This document shows, in pieces, positions 26,252 to 35,761 of a stretch of DNA of 64,000 nt. The notes under the pieces were generated by a model that searched no databases, was not told where the DNA came from, and saw only the letters and a program-made list of their open reading frames with translations. The stretch is from Planctomycetota bacterium. GTDB lineage: Bacteria; Planctomycetota; UBA11346. Numbering within the stretch: position 1 is the stretch's first letter; each line of letters begins with the position of its first letter. The position numbers and the translations under genes are program-made. The stretch is taken from positions 150,622 to 214,621 of the forward strand of contig BJHQ01000008.1 in assembly GCA_014193115.1 (NCBI GenBank), in the 5' to 3' direction.

Positions 26252-27139
26252 TCACGCAGATCTCTGCGTCAACGCCGCCCGCAGTCGCTTGCGTAAGGTC
26301 TCAGGGGGATGGCCGTGGGATTCACGAGTCCAGCGGGCCAGGGCGTGGACGGTTCCGGCGCCGCAGGTGGCGGCGATGGCGGCCAGGGGCAGGTCGGTCT
26401 CGCGCAGCAGGTCCATGGCGCGGGCGAGGCGGCGTTCGCGCAGCCAGCGTGCCGGCGGTTGGCCAAGCCGGGCGGCGAAGACCCGGCACAGATGTTCCCG
26501 GGAACAGCCGCAGGATTCGGCGATCGCCTTCAGGTTGTGAGGCGCGCAGGGATCGGCGAGTAGGGCGTCGACGGCCTGTTCGACCGGTGGCCGGCCAGTC
26601 CCGGCGGCGTCCTCGATCGCTGCACCGATGGCGGCGACCAGTCCGGCGACGCGCTGGGCGCTTGCCAGCGGATCCCGGGCAAGGCCCGGGATGTCGCCGA
26701 TCAGGGCGCGGAAGGTGGCGTGGAAGGGACAGCGTCCAGGGAGCGGGATGACCGGTCCGCGTCTGGCGCGGAGCAGGTGCCAGTGCTCGATCAGGCCGGC
26801 ACCGGTCAGGGCGATGTAGTCGGTGACCAGCGTTTCGTTCGCGCCCGGCCATCCGGACCGGTCGGGCGGGCGGCCATACGCAGACGGCTCGCCATAGGCG
26901 AACAGGAACAACGTGCCTGGGCCGACCTGGCGATCTCCGCCCGTTTCACGAAGGATGCAGCCACCGCTGCTGACGTACTGGGCGACCACCAGATGGCGCG
27001 GGACCCGGCCGGCGTTGTCCCACCACCAGCGCATCTGCGGCGGATAGACCTCGTCGCAGCGCCCGCCGATGATCGTCCACAGGGTCTGCGCGCGTTGGGC
27101 GTGCCAGGCGGCAGCGGTGTCGGGGACCTTTCCGGCCAT
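26252..27139 (-). CDS. AraC-family transcriptional regulator
   Basis: The C-terminal 95 residues hold two HTH motifs in the AraC arrangement (NLKAIAESCGCSREHLCRVF, and LAAIAATCGAGTVHALARW), ending with the typical HPPETLRKRLRA. The N-terminal 170 residues look like the cupin ligand-binding domain (VGPGTLFLFAYGEPSAY, DYIALTG). It is divergent from a GH4 glycosidase, with 107 bases between starts holding an 18-bp direct repeat that is a plausible operator. It therefore likely senses a sugar and activates that gene. The ligand is unknown. The start MAGKVPDTAAAW is the first ATG in frame after the intergenic region. Confidence 0.9.
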   Translation of the reverse strand: MAGKVPDTAAAWHAQRAQTLWTIIGGRCDEVYPPQMRWWWDNAGRVPRHLVVAQYVSSGGCILRETGGDRQVGPGTLFLFAYGEPSAYGRPPDRSGWPGANETLVTDYIALTGAGLIEHWHLLRARRGPVIPLPGRCPFHATFRALIGDIPGLARDPLASAQRVAGLVAAIGAAIEDAAGTGRPPVEQAVDALLADPCAPHNLKAIAESCGCSREHLCRVFAARLGQPPARWLRERRLARAMDLLRETDLPLAAIAATCGAGTVHALARWTRESHGHPPETLRKRLRAALTQRSA

Positions 27140-27149
27140 ATCACAGAAT

Positions 27150-27203
27150 GTACGTCGCTTGGTACGAAATGCACGACATCAGACAGTGCGTCGAATGGTA
27201 TGA
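27150..27203. promoter_or_regulatory. Candidate AraC-type operator, two 18-bp direct repeats
   Basis: GTACGTCGCTTGGTACGA (27150-27167) and GTGCGTCGAATGGTATGA (27186-27203) match at 14 of 18 positions and start 36 bp apart. They lie between the divergent starts of the AraC regulator and the GH4 gene. AraC proteins often bind direct repeats of this size, one per HTH pair. A role as operator is inferred. Confidence 0.5.
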
Positions 27204-27246
27204 TGTCACACCCGATCCAGCCACACCCGATCCAGGACGCCGCACC

Positions 27247-28734
27247 ATGCCTGCCGTTGCCACCGCACCCGCCACTGCCGCCGCAGCCAAAGCCACCAGC
27301 GAAGGCCATGCCGCCCACACCAAGGATGGCGACATCGTCGGCCTGCCCGGCACCATGCCGCGACCGATCAAGATCGCCCTGCTCGGCGCCGGCAGCGGAT
27401 TCACTCCGCGTCTGTGCAACGACATCCTGCTGACCCCTGGGCATTGCGGCGGCGAGATCGCCCTGGTCGATATCGATCCGGCCCGCTTGCAGCCGATGCA
27501 CACCATCGTCGGCCGCCTGGCCGACCGGTTCTCGTCCCCGGGTCGGACCTGGACCATCACCGGCCACACCGACCGGACGACCGCGCTCACCGGCGCCGAC
27601 TACATCATCTGCTGCATCGAGGTCTCCGGCCTCGGCTGCGTCCGCCACGATAACGACATCCCGGCCAGGTTCGGGGTAAGCCAATGCATCGGCGACACCG
27701 TCGGTCCCGGCGGGCTGTTCAAGGGGTTGCGTACCATTCCGGTGTGGCTCGACATCTTGAAAGACGCCGAACGGCTGTGCCCGCAAGCGCTGGTGCTGAA
27801 CTACACCAACCCGATGAGCATGATGTGCCTGGCGGCGGTGCGCACGACATCGCTGCCATTGATCGGCCTGTGCCACAGCGTCCAGGGAACCTCCAAGCTG
27901 CTCGCCAAGCGCGCCGACGTGCCCTACGCGGAAATGGTGTGGGATTGCGCTGGTATCAACCACCTCGCCTGGTTCACCCGGCTTGAGCACCAGGGCCGCG
28001 ACCTGTATCCGCGGTTGATGGAAAAGGCCCGGGCCGACCTCGCCCGCGACCCCGAAGGCAAGCTGACCCGCGACGAGGCCAAGAATCTGGACGCCTGGGA
28101 TCTGGTGCGCAAGGACATGATGCTGCATTTCGGCGCCTTCATCACCGAGTCGAGCGGACATCTCAGCGAATACCTGCCATATTACCGCAAGCGCCCCGAC
28201 CTGCTCCAGCGCTATTGCCGGGCGGCCTACGACGGCCAGTCCTCGTTCTATGCCGATGAATGGCCGAAATGGCGGGCCGGCGCCGACGCCAACCGGGCGA
28301 AGATGGTCGAAGGCACCACGCCGACCGAATGGGCGCGCAGCCACGAATACGCGGCGTTCATCATCGAGGCCCGGGAAAAGGACAGCCCGTTCGTCCTCCA
28401 CGGCAACGTCGCCAACACCTGGAAAGGCGGCGGGCCGCTGGTCGCCAACCTGCCCCACGACGGCATCGTCGAGGTCAAGACCGTGGTCGATCGCAGCGGC
28501 TTCAATCCCTGCGTATTCGGCCGGCTGCCGCCGCAGATGGCTGCGATCTGCGCCGCCAACATGGCAGTCTATGACCTGGGCGCCGAAGCCGTCATCCGGC
28601 GCAGCAAAGAGGCCGCGATCCACGCCCTGACCCTCGATCCGCACACCGCTTCGGTGTGCTCGCCGGCCGAGATCCGGGCGATGACCCTGGAGATGTTCGA
28701 CGCCGAAAAGGACTTCCTGCCCGGCTTCAAGTGA
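27247..28734 (+). CDS. Glycoside hydrolase family 4 (alpha-galactosidase/galacturonidase-like)
   Basis: GH4 enzymes hydrolyse alpha- or beta-glycosides through an NAD- and Mn-dependent redox-elimination route. The NAD-binding motif IKIALLGAGSGFTPRL, LNYTNPMSMMCLA (substrate/NAD loop), GLCHSVQG (metal-binding Cys) and GINHLAWF (metal-binding His) are all present, so it should be active. The match is closest in style to alpha-galactosidase or alpha-galacturonidase members rather than 6-phospho-glucosidases; this is a judgement by eye. ATG 27247 has AGGA nine bases upstream; the 35-residue Ala-rich leader before MPRPIKIALL is unusual, and ATG 27355 is possible. The divergent AraC gene probably regulates it. 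Confidence 0.87.
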   Translation: MPAVATAPATAAAAKATSEGHAAHTKDGDIVGLPGTMPRPIKIALLGAGSGFTPRLCNDILLTPGHCGGEIALVDIDPARLQPMHTIVGRLADRFSSPGRTWTITGHTDRTTALTGADYIICCIEVSGLGCVRHDNDIPARFGVSQCIGDTVGPGGLFKGLRTIPVWLDILKDAERLCPQALVLNYTNPMSMMCLAAVRTTSLPLIGLCHSVQGTSKLLAKRADVPYAEMVWDCAGINHLAWFTRLEHQGRDLYPRLMEKARADLARDPEGKLTRDEAKNLDAWDLVRKDMMLHFGAFITESSGHLSEYLPYYRKRPDLLQRYCRAAYDGQSSFYADEWPKWRAGADANRAKMVEGTTPTEWARSHEYAAFIIEAREKDSPFVLHGNVANTWKGGGPLVANLPHDGIVEVKTVVDRSGFNPCVFGRLPPQMAAICAANMAVYDLGAEAVIRRSKEAAIHALTLDPHTASVCSPAEIRAMTLEMFDAEKDFLPGFK

Positions 28735-29076
28735 GCGACGGATCCTGGTCTGCCTGGAATCGAGATGGGGCTCATCCAGTGCGATCGCGTCGGCGCCGGT
28801 AGCCCTGGCGATCAGGATCCATTCTCGACGCATGGAGCCGGCGCTGCGCGGTGCGGGTCCAACGTCCCACGGTGGCCGCCGGGGCAGCCAAGCTCCACGG
28901 CCGGCCAGGTTTCAGGTCGATGAGCCGCCGGATGTCCTCAACCAGCCGGTCTGAACTGGGCGTTCTCCCGGTCGAGGCCCGGGTGAGTTGGGCTCGCGTC
29001 TCCGCAGGCCCGGGCGAGTCCACGCTGCGCGGCGCTCCGGGCTCGCCGTCGCGCCGGGCCGCGGCAGCATGTCGGC
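28735..29076. other. Intergenic stretch, no gene seen
   Basis: This 342-bp gap between the GH4 gene and the deoxyribosyltransferase has open frames on both strands but none with family-like sequence. Around 29020-29045 it contains GCGCGGCGCTCCGGGCTCG, a partial copy of the palindromic repeat found at 32609-32882 and near 39299-39396. Confidence 0.5.
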
Positions 29077-29520
29077 GTGCCCACGATCTATCTCGCCGGC
29101 CCCCTGTTCACCGCTGCCGAGCGGGCCTGGAACACCACCCTCGCCGCCGAGCTGCGCCGTGCCCGGCCGGGTTGGACCATCGCCCTGCCGCAGGATTTCT
29201 GCAGCCACGTCGATGCCGCCAAAACGTCGGAAAATACAACTGATTTTCCAGCGATCTTCGCCGCCTGCCTGAGCCATCTCGCCGCTGCCGACGCGGTCCT
29301 GGCGGTGCTCGACGGAGCCGACGCGGATTCCGGCACCTGCTGGGAATGCGGCTATGCCTATGCCAAGGGCATCCCGGTGGTCGGACTGCGCACCGACTGG
29401 CGCCCGGCCGAGGACGGCGGCAGCAACTGCATGCTGACCCGCAGCGCTGTGGCAGTGGTCCGCGACACCGCCGCGGTGATCACCGCCTTGGATGCGGCCC
29501 TGGCCAGGAAACCGTCATGA
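29077..29520 (+). CDS. Nucleoside 2-deoxyribosyltransferase family protein
   Basis: The 147-residue protein matches the family that transfers or hydrolyses the deoxyribosyl group of nucleosides or their monophosphates. The start IYLAGPLFTAAERAWN, the acidic motif AVLAVLDGADADSGTCWECG and the following GYAYAKGIPVVGLRTDWR are the usual landmarks, with Glu in WECG as likely nucleophile. The start codon is GTG at 29077, just before PTIYLAG. It overlaps proA by ATGA at 29517, so the two are translated together, although no metabolic link is obvious. Members include dNMP N-glycosidases that clean the nucleotide pool. Confidence 0.87.
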   Translation: MPTIYLAGPLFTAAERAWNTTLAAELRRARPGWTIALPQDFCSHVDAAKTSENTTDFPAIFAACLSHLAAADAVLAVLDGADADSGTCWECGYAYAKGIPVVGLRTDWRPAEDGGSNCMLTRSAVAVVRDTAAVITALDAALARKPS

Positions 29521-30794
29521 CCACAGGATCGCTGCCCATGACCGACCTCGACGCCCACGTTGCGGATCTCTGCGCCCGGTCCCGGCCGGCAGCGCGGGCC
29601 CTGGCCCTGGCCAGTGACGAGCTGCGTCGCCGCGCCTTGCTCGCGGCGGCGGATGCCCTGGCCGCAGAAGGCCCAGCGATCCAGGCTGCCAATGCCCTGG
29701 ATGTTGAGCAGGCCCGCCATGACGGGCTGAGCGCCGCGCTGATCGATCGGCTGCGTCTCGACGGCAAACGTCTCGACAGCGTGGTGGCGGATCTCCGGCA
29801 GATCGCCGAGCTGCCCGATCCAGTGGGCGCCATCCTGGAAGAACGCACCATCGCCCAGGGCATCCGCGCCGAAAAACTGAGCGTGCCGATCGGGGTGGTG
29901 GCGATCATCTTCGAAAGCCGGCCGAATGTCACGGTCGATGCCGCCGGCCTGTGCCTGCGCTCGGGAAACGCCTGCATTCTGCGCGGCGGAAAAGAAGCGG
30001 TGCATTCCAACCGGGCGCTGGCGTCGGCCTTCCGCCGCGGCGTCGAACGCAGCGGCCTGCCTGCTGATACCGTGCAGCTGGTCCAGACCACCGATCGTGC
30101 CCTGGTGCCGCTGCTGCTGCGCCGCGACGACGCCATCGACCTGGTGATCCCCCGCGGCGGCGAGGCCCTGATCCGCCACGTCGTCGAGGTCAGCCGGGTG
30201 CCGGTGATCAAGCACGACAAGGGCGTGTGCAGCTTGTACATCCATCGCGCCGCCGATCACGACATGGCCCTGCGCCTGATCGAGAACGCGAAATGCCAAC
30301 GTCCGGCGGTGTGCAATGCGATCGAAAATCTGCTGGTCGATGCCGCCATCGCCAACGAGTTCCTGCCCAAGGTCGCCGCCTGGGCGGGCAGTCGGGTCGA
30401 GCTGCGCGCCGATTCCCGGGCCCTGCCGCTGCTGCCCGGTGCGAAGGCTGCGACCGAGGCCGACTGGTCCACCGAATACGGCGAGCTGATCCTGGCGGTG
30501 GCGGTGGTCGACGACCTGGAATCGGCCATCGTTTTCACCGAACGGTACGGCAGCCATCACAGCGACGGCATTGTCACCGCCGACCTCAAGGCGGCGGAGC
30601 GTTACCTGGCCGCGGTGGACAGCGCCTGCGTCTACCACAACGCCTCGACCCGGTTCACCGACGGCGGCCTGTTCGGCTTTGGCGCCGAAGTCGGGATCAG
30701 CACCAACCGCATCCATGCCCGCGGCCCGATGGGCATCCGCGAGCTGTGTACCTACAAATGGGTGTGCCGAGGTAGCGGGCAGGTGCGGGTGTGA
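29517..30794 (+). CDS. proA: Gamma-glutamyl phosphate reductase
   Basis: ProA reduces gamma-glutamyl phosphate with NADPH to glutamate semialdehyde in proline synthesis. The aldehyde-dehydrogenase fold shows GVVAIIFESRPNVTVDAAGL, LRGGKEAVHSN, VIPRGG, and NAKCQRPAVCNAIENLL with the catalytic Cys; TRFTDGGLFGFGAEVGIST and the C-terminal GPMGIRELCTYKW complete the match. Length of 425 residues is normal. It starts by ATGA overlap with the preceding deoxyribosyltransferase; an internal Met eight codons later is also possible. proB is not in the window. Confidence 0.95.
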   Translation: MTTGSLPMTDLDAHVADLCARSRPAARALALASDELRRRALLAAADALAAEGPAIQAANALDVEQARHDGLSAALIDRLRLDGKRLDSVVADLRQIAELPDPVGAILEERTIAQGIRAEKLSVPIGVVAIIFESRPNVTVDAAGLCLRSGNACILRGGKEAVHSNRALASAFRRGVERSGLPADTVQLVQTTDRALVPLLLRRDDAIDLVIPRGGEALIRHVVEVSRVPVIKHDKGVCSLYIHRAADHDMALRLIENAKCQRPAVCNAIENLLVDAAIANEFLPKVAAWAGSRVELRADSRALPLLPGAKAATEADWSTEYGELILAVAVVDDLESAIVFTERYGSHHSDGIVTADLKAAERYLAAVDSACVYHNASTRFTDGGLFGFGAEVGISTNRIHARGPMGIRELCTYKWVCRGSGQVRV

Positions 30795-30807
30795 TTTTCC
30801 AGGCCGC

Positions 30808-32574
30808 ATGCTGAATCCCTTCGGCCTGCTCGCCTTGCTGGCGTTACCGGCAATCGTCGGGATCCATCTCTATCGGAACCGCCAGCGCACCGTGGTGGTG
30901 ACCGGGCTGTTCCTTTATGGCCCCGAGGCGCGGTCCCTGGCCAGCGGCCGGACCCGGCGGCCCCTGGTGTGGCGGACCAGCTTGTGGCTCGAACTGCTCG
31001 CGGCGCTGGCCCTGGCCTGGTGGCTGTGCGACATCCGCCTTGGCGATCTGGCCCGGGTCCATCACGCCGTGGTGGTGCTCGACACCCGGCTGCGGTTGTC
31101 CGCCCGCCACGACGGCGTGGCGGTGAGCGAGCGCCTGCGCAAGGAACTTGATGCCCGGATCGCAGCGCTTTCCGCCGACGATCGGGTGACCGTGATCGCC
31201 AGCGGCGAACCGCCGCGACTGCTTGCCGGACCGGCGGCAGAGCCGATTGCTGCGCGCAAGGCTTTGGCGAAATGGTCGGCGGATTCCGGATGGCATGATC
31301 TCGACGCCGCCCTGGGACTGGCCGCCGAACTGGCCGAGGGAAGCGGCGAGATCACCCTGGTCAGCGACCGCATCCCTGAGCGCCTGCCGAACGCGATCGG
31401 CGTCCTGGCCGGTGGGCGCTCCGCGGCGACCAGCGGTCTGGCCGAGGTCCGGCGGTTCCCCGACCGGGTCGCGGTGCGGGTGTACGCCAGCGGAGCAAAA
31501 GCCGAGCGGATCGTGGTCCTGCGCTCGGCCGCCGGCGAACTGGCCCGCACCCGGATCGAAATCCCTGCCGATGGTCAGGCCCTGGTGGTGCTGCCTGGAC
31601 CGTCCACCGGCGCGCTGACCGTCGCCCTGCTTGGCGATGATCCCTTGCCCGATGACGACCACGTCGAGCTGCTGCCGCCCCGGCCGCCCGAGGTCCGGGT
31701 GGCGACCCGCGACCAGGCCCATCCGGCGGTTACCGCCGCGCTGCGCGCGGTGGCCGGCGTCACGTTGGTCGATCCGACCGACCGGCCGGATCTGATCGTC
31801 GCGCAACCGCCTGGAAAAATGCAGGGAGACGATTCAGCGTGGAGCGTGACCATCGAGCCCGGCCCGGCCAGCCCGGTGCTCGGGCCGTTCCTCGCCCGCC
31901 GCGGTCATCCGCTGCTCGCCGATCTGGAGTTCACCGGCGTGGTCTGGGCCGGTGGCGGGCGTTTGGCCGCACTGCCGGCGGATCAGGTGCTGCTCGCGGC
32001 CGGCGACGCCGTGCTGCTCAGCGAACTGCGCGACGGACGGCGGCGCGCCATCACCATCCATGGCGATCCTGCCGGCGGCACCCTGACCCGCCATCCCGCC
32101 TGGCCGGCGCTGTGGGCCAACCTGATCGCGGCCCGGCGCAGTGCACTGCCCGGTCTGGCCGATCCCAATGTCCGCTGCGATCGGGCGGTGGCGGTGGTCG
32201 CTCCGCCCGGAGCGGCCTGGCTGACCGTCGCCGATTCCGGGACCGCGCCACCAGCGGCCGGCCCGGCGCCAGGGAACGGCGGGGAGCCCGCACGCCTGGC
32301 TCTCGACGGCGATGGCCGGGCGGTGATCCCCGGCTTCGCCCATCCCGGTCGGTGGACGGTGCGCGCTGACGATGGCCGGGTGGTGGTCGAGCTGTCGGCC
32401 CTGGCCTTGGATCCCCGGCATGGCGATCTGATCGGTGCGGCGACCACCGAACGCGCGCCGGCCACCGCCAGCGGTCTGCTCGATCAGCGCCGTCCAGCCG
32501 CGGAGCACCTGCTGCCGCTGCTGATCGCAGCCCTCGCCGGACTCGGCGCGTGGTGGAGCTGGCGCCGTGAGTGA
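30808..32574 (+). CDS. BatA-N-terminal-domain membrane protein, VWA-related (588 aa)
   Basis: The start MLNPFGLLALLALPAIVGIH and LYRNRQRTVVVTGLFLY matches the BatA N-terminal membrane domain found in Bacteroidetes/PVC aerotolerance operons, with two helices in the first 80 residues. The middle resembles a VWA fold (VVVLDTRLRLSARHD) but the MIDAS Asp-x-Ser-x-Ser is degraded, so metal binding is doubtful. The C terminus ends in another membrane helix (LLIAALAGLGAWWSWRRE). It lies 13 bases after proA and about 385 bases before a second VWA protein. The usual moxR and DUF58 partners are not here. Role inferred: membrane scaffold paired with the next gene. Confidence 0.78.
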   Translation: MLNPFGLLALLALPAIVGIHLYRNRQRTVVVTGLFLYGPEARSLASGRTRRPLVWRTSLWLELLAALALAWWLCDIRLGDLARVHHAVVVLDTRLRLSARHDGVAVSERLRKELDARIAALSADDRVTVIASGEPPRLLAGPAAEPIAARKALAKWSADSGWHDLDAALGLAAELAEGSGEITLVSDRIPERLPNAIGVLAGGRSAATSGLAEVRRFPDRVAVRVYASGAKAERIVVLRSAAGELARTRIEIPADGQALVVLPGPSTGALTVALLGDDPLPDDDHVELLPPRPPEVRVATRDQAHPAVTAALRAVAGVTLVDPTDRPDLIVAQPPGKMQGDDSAWSVTIEPGPASPVLGPFLARRGHPLLADLEFTGVVWAGGGRLAALPADQVLLAAGDAVLLSELRDGRRRAITIHGDPAGGTLTRHPAWPALWANLIAARRSALPGLADPNVRCDRAVAVVAPPGAAWLTVADSGTAPPAAGPAPGNGGEPARLALDGDGRAVIPGFAHPGRWTVRADDGRVVVELSALALDPRHGDLIGAATTERAPATASGLLDQRRPAAEHLLPLLIAALAGLGAWWSWRRE

Positions 32575-32608
32575 GCAGCGTGCACCAGCGGCGTCCGCGA
32601 CCTTTTCC

Positions 32609-32882
32609 CGGAGCGCCGGATTCCGTCCGGCCGCAGCGCCGGCCACGTGTCTATCACAAGCAGCCCAGGCCGCGCCGCCTGACCTGCGGGCCGGACGGAG
32701 TCCGGCGCTCCGGGCTCCCCGCCACGTCGTTCGGGCTCCACGCCGGGTCGCACCACCAGCGGCGGTTATACCGCCTCGGAGCGCCGCACTCCGTGCGGCC
32801 GCACCACCGGCGACTTCATTTTCGCATGCGGCCCGCGCCGCGTCTTCTGACCTGCGAGCCGGACGGAGTCCGGCGCTCCGGG
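32609..32882. repeat. Cluster of palindromic intergenic repeats (REP-like)
   Basis: Four imperfect copies of GGAGCGCCGgactCCGtCCGGC or its complement alternate in direction: 32609-32631, 32690-32714, 32777-32799 and 32858-32882. Each is a small inverted repeat. The whole gap between the two VWA-related genes (32575-32959) is taken up by them and shows no gene. Similar copies occur near 29020-29045, 39299-39322 and 39371-39396, so this is a dispersed family. Confidence 0.72.
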
Positions 32883-32959
32883 CTGCGTGCCACGTCGCTT
32901 GGGCAGCGCGCCACGCCCTCCCCTTGGCGCCTTGGCGCCTTGGCGGTTGATCCGAATCG

Positions 32960-35761
32960 ATGCTTCTCGCCCTTCCCGCCGCACTGCTGCTGCTGATCCC
33001 CGCCGGCGTCGCCTGGTGGTGGCTGGAGACCTCGACCGGTCGGGCGCCTGGGGCGGTGGTCCGCGCCATCGTCCTGTTCGCGCTGATCCTCGCCGCCGCC
33101 CGGCCGCAGCTGATCGACGGCCAGGGCGGCAGCGATGTCGTGCTGGTCCTCGATCGTTCGGCCTCGATGGGCGCCGCCCGCGACCGGCAGGAGGGTCTGC
33201 TCCGCCAGATCGGCGACGAGCGCCGCGCCGGCGATCGCCTGGCGGTGATCAGCGTCGGCGCCACCGCCCGGGTGCTGCAAGCGCCCCGCCATGCCGGCAC
33301 GCCGCGCATCGGCGACGCCGATCCCGGTGAAGACGGCAGCGAATTGTCAGCCGGACTCGATGCCGCCGCCGGCCTGATCGCGCCCGGCCGAAGCGGCCGG
33401 GTGGTGCTGATCAGTGATGGCGAGACCACCGGCTTCGATCCGCGGCGGGCTGCGACCGCCCTGCATCTGCAAGGCATTCCCGTGGATGTCCTGCCTGAAC
33501 GGCTCGGCACCAACGGCGACGTGGCGGTGCTCGACATCGAGATCCCTGGCCGGTTGCGTCTGGGCGCCAGCTTCATCGCCGGCGCCCGGATCATCGCCGA
33601 TCGCCCCGGTCCCCAGGCCTGGCGGGCCCTGCGCGTCGAGGCCGGGACCAGCGTCATCCTCGCCCAGGGCACGGTCGACCTGGTGCCGCTGCGTCCGGTC
33701 GGGATCACCTTCGCCGACCGGCCGCCGCGACCGGGCGTGGCGACCTATCGGGTTGAGCTGGTCGGGGCCAAGGATCGCGAGCCTGGAAATGACGTGGCGC
33801 GGGCTCCGCTGCTGGTCCAGGGCGGCGAAACCGTGCTGGTGGTGGGCGGCGACGGCGAGCCGGGCAATGTCAGCCGGGCCCTCCAAGCCGCCGGCATCAC
33901 CGTGCGTTGTCGCGCTGCCGGCCCGCTGGCCCTGGGCGATCTCGCCGGAGTGCAGGCCCTGGTGCTCGACCAGGTGCCCGCCGATCGGCTCGGCGCCAGC
34001 GGCCTGGCGGCGGTGGCCGGTTGGGTCCGCGATCTCGGTGGCGGACTGGTCATGGGCGGCGGGCGCATGTCCTTCGGCCAGGGCGGTTACCGCAAGAGCC
34101 CGGTCGAGGACATCCTGCCGGTCTCCTTGGAAATCCGCGACGAACACCGCAAGTTGGCGACGGCCATGGCCATCGCTCTCGACCGCTCGGGATCGATGGG
34201 CGTCCCGGTCGGCGGCGGCCGGACCAAGATGGATCTGGCCGACGAAGGCGCCGCCGCGGCGATCGAGCTGCTCGGTCCCCGGGACCACATCGCGGTGCTG
34301 GCGGTGGACAGCGAGCCCCACGTGGTGATCGAGATGCAGCCGGTGAAGAACGCCAAGGCCCTCGCCGGCGAGGTCCTCGGCATCCAGAGCCAGGGCGGCG
34401 GCATCTATTGCTACCAGGCGCTGCTCGGCGCCGGCGACCAGGTGCTGAAGGCCAACACCGGCACCAAGCACATCGTGCTGTTCGCCGACGCCAACGACGC
34501 CGAGGAGCCCGGCGACTACAAGAATCTGCTCGCGAAATACCGCGCCGGCGGCATCACCGTCTCGGTGGTGGCGATGGGCACCCAGGCCGACAGCGACGCG
34601 GCGTTCCTTGAGGATGTCGCCCTGCGCGGTGGCGGCCGGATCACCTTCGCCAGCGATGTCGCCGACCTGCCCCGGCTGTTCGCCCAGGAGACGGTGCTGG
34701 TGGCGCGCAGCGCCTGGATCGACCAGGCGGTCGCGCCCCAGCCGACGGCGCTGCTCGGGGCGACGCTGGGGCTTCACGATCTGCCTGCATTTCCTGCGGT
34801 TGCCGGCTACAATCTGACTTATCCCCGGGAGCGCGCCCAGGTCCTGGGCTGGTGTCCCGGCGATCCCAAGGCGCCGGCGATGGCGTCGTGGTCGGTCGGC
34901 ACCGGCCGGTCCCTGGCCATCCCTCTGGCCCTCGACGATGCCGCCGATCCGGCGCTGCCGAAATGGCCAGGTTACGCCCGCTGGCTGGCGTCAGCGGTGC
35001 GCTGGGCGGCGGGCAGCGAGGCGACCTCGCCGGGCCAGCTCACCGCCGAGCGCACCGGCAGATTGGTGACCTGGCGGCTTGAACTCGATCCCGGCCGGCC
35101 GGCGCCCACGTCGCCGCCGGCCCTGGCGGTGCTCAGCACCAGCGGTCAGCGCCGGACCGTGCCGCTGGTGCCGATCGCGGCACAGGTGTGGGAGGCCGAA
35201 GACCGCCTCGACGACGACCAGGTGCGCTGGGGCGCCGCCGCGGTCGATGTCGGCGACGGCGTCCAGGCAGTGGTGTCGGCGCCGATCTGCCTGCCCTGCC
35301 CGGTGGAGGCGGAACCGCGCTTCGGTCGTCCGACCGGAGAATCGGTGCTGGCGGCCATCGCCCGGGACGGCGGCGGCGTGGTCCGCGGCGACCTCAGTGA
35401 AGTCTTCGCCAACCCGCCCAGTCCTGGCGATGCCAAGGAATTGGCGCCATTTCTGGTGGCCGCGGCGATCCTGCTGCTGGTGGCGGAGATCGCTCTGCGC
35501 CGCTGGCGGGTGACCTGGATCGAAGCCCTCGGCCATGGCCTGCTCCAACGGCTGCGGCGTTCGCGCCCCGCGAACAGCGCAAACGGCCAGCCAGCGCCAG
35601 CCCCGGCGACCACCGCGAGCGCTCATCGTCCAGGCCCGCACCTGCCAGAACCCGCTGCTCAGAAACCGGCCGGCTCATCGCCATCCGCAGCGGCGCAGCC
35701 TGCCGCCCCGGACGGCGGCGATGGTCTGCATGATGCGCTGAAGAAATTACGCCGTCGTTGA
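32960..35761 (+). CDS. Membrane VWA-domain protein with two VWA domains around an amidotransferase-like domain (933 aa)
   Basis: Two membrane helices open the chain (MLLALPAALLLLIPAGVAWW and VRAIVLFALILAAARP). The first VWA domain has an intact MIDAS start, DRSASMG at Asp65, and ISDGETTGFD. A class I glutamine-amidotransferase-like Rossmann part follows (roughly 270-370, ALVLDQVPAD and GGGLVMGGGRMSFGQGGYR). The second VWA domain starts with DRSGSMG near residue 407. One helix near residue 835 (LAPFLVAAAILLLVAEIAL) precedes a low-complexity cytoplasmic tail. This architecture is common in planctomycete-type genomes; function is unknown, but a large periplasmic or surface adhesion/chaperone role is usual for VWA proteins. 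Confidence 0.87.
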   Translation: MLLALPAALLLLIPAGVAWWWLETSTGRAPGAVVRAIVLFALILAAARPQLIDGQGGSDVVLVLDRSASMGAARDRQEGLLRQIGDERRAGDRLAVISVGATARVLQAPRHAGTPRIGDADPGEDGSELSAGLDAAAGLIAPGRSGRVVLISDGETTGFDPRRAATALHLQGIPVDVLPERLGTNGDVAVLDIEIPGRLRLGASFIAGARIIADRPGPQAWRALRVEAGTSVILAQGTVDLVPLRPVGITFADRPPRPGVATYRVELVGAKDREPGNDVARAPLLVQGGETVLVVGGDGEPGNVSRALQAAGITVRCRAAGPLALGDLAGVQALVLDQVPADRLGASGLAAVAGWVRDLGGGLVMGGGRMSFGQGGYRKSPVEDILPVSLEIRDEHRKLATAMAIALDRSGSMGVPVGGGRTKMDLADEGAAAAIELLGPRDHIAVLAVDSEPHVVIEMQPVKNAKALAGEVLGIQSQGGGIYCYQALLGAGDQVLKANTGTKHIVLFADANDAEEPGDYKNLLAKYRAGGITVSVVAMGTQADSDAAFLEDVALRGGGRITFASDVADLPRLFAQETVLVARSAWIDQAVAPQPTALLGATLGLHDLPAFPAVAGYNLTYPRERAQVLGWCPGDPKAPAMASWSVGTGRSLAIPLALDDAADPALPKWPGYARWLASAVRWAAGSEATSPGQLTAERTGRLVTWRLELDPGRPAPTSPPALAVLSTSGQRRTVPLVPIAAQVWEAEDRLDDDQVRWGAAAVDVGDGVQAVVSAPICLPCPVEAEPRFGRPTGESVLAAIARDGGGVVRGDLSEVFANPPSPGDAKELAPFLVAAAILLLVAEIALRRWRVTWIEALGHGLLQRLRRSRPANSANGQPAPAPATTASAHRPGPHLPEPAAQKPAGSSPSAAAQPAAPDGGDGLHDALKKLRRR

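Noticed and set aside
28772..29023. An 83-codon open frame on the minus strand after the GH4 gene
   Set aside because: It is Arg/Pro-rich, lacks a ribosome site and includes part of an intergenic repeat.
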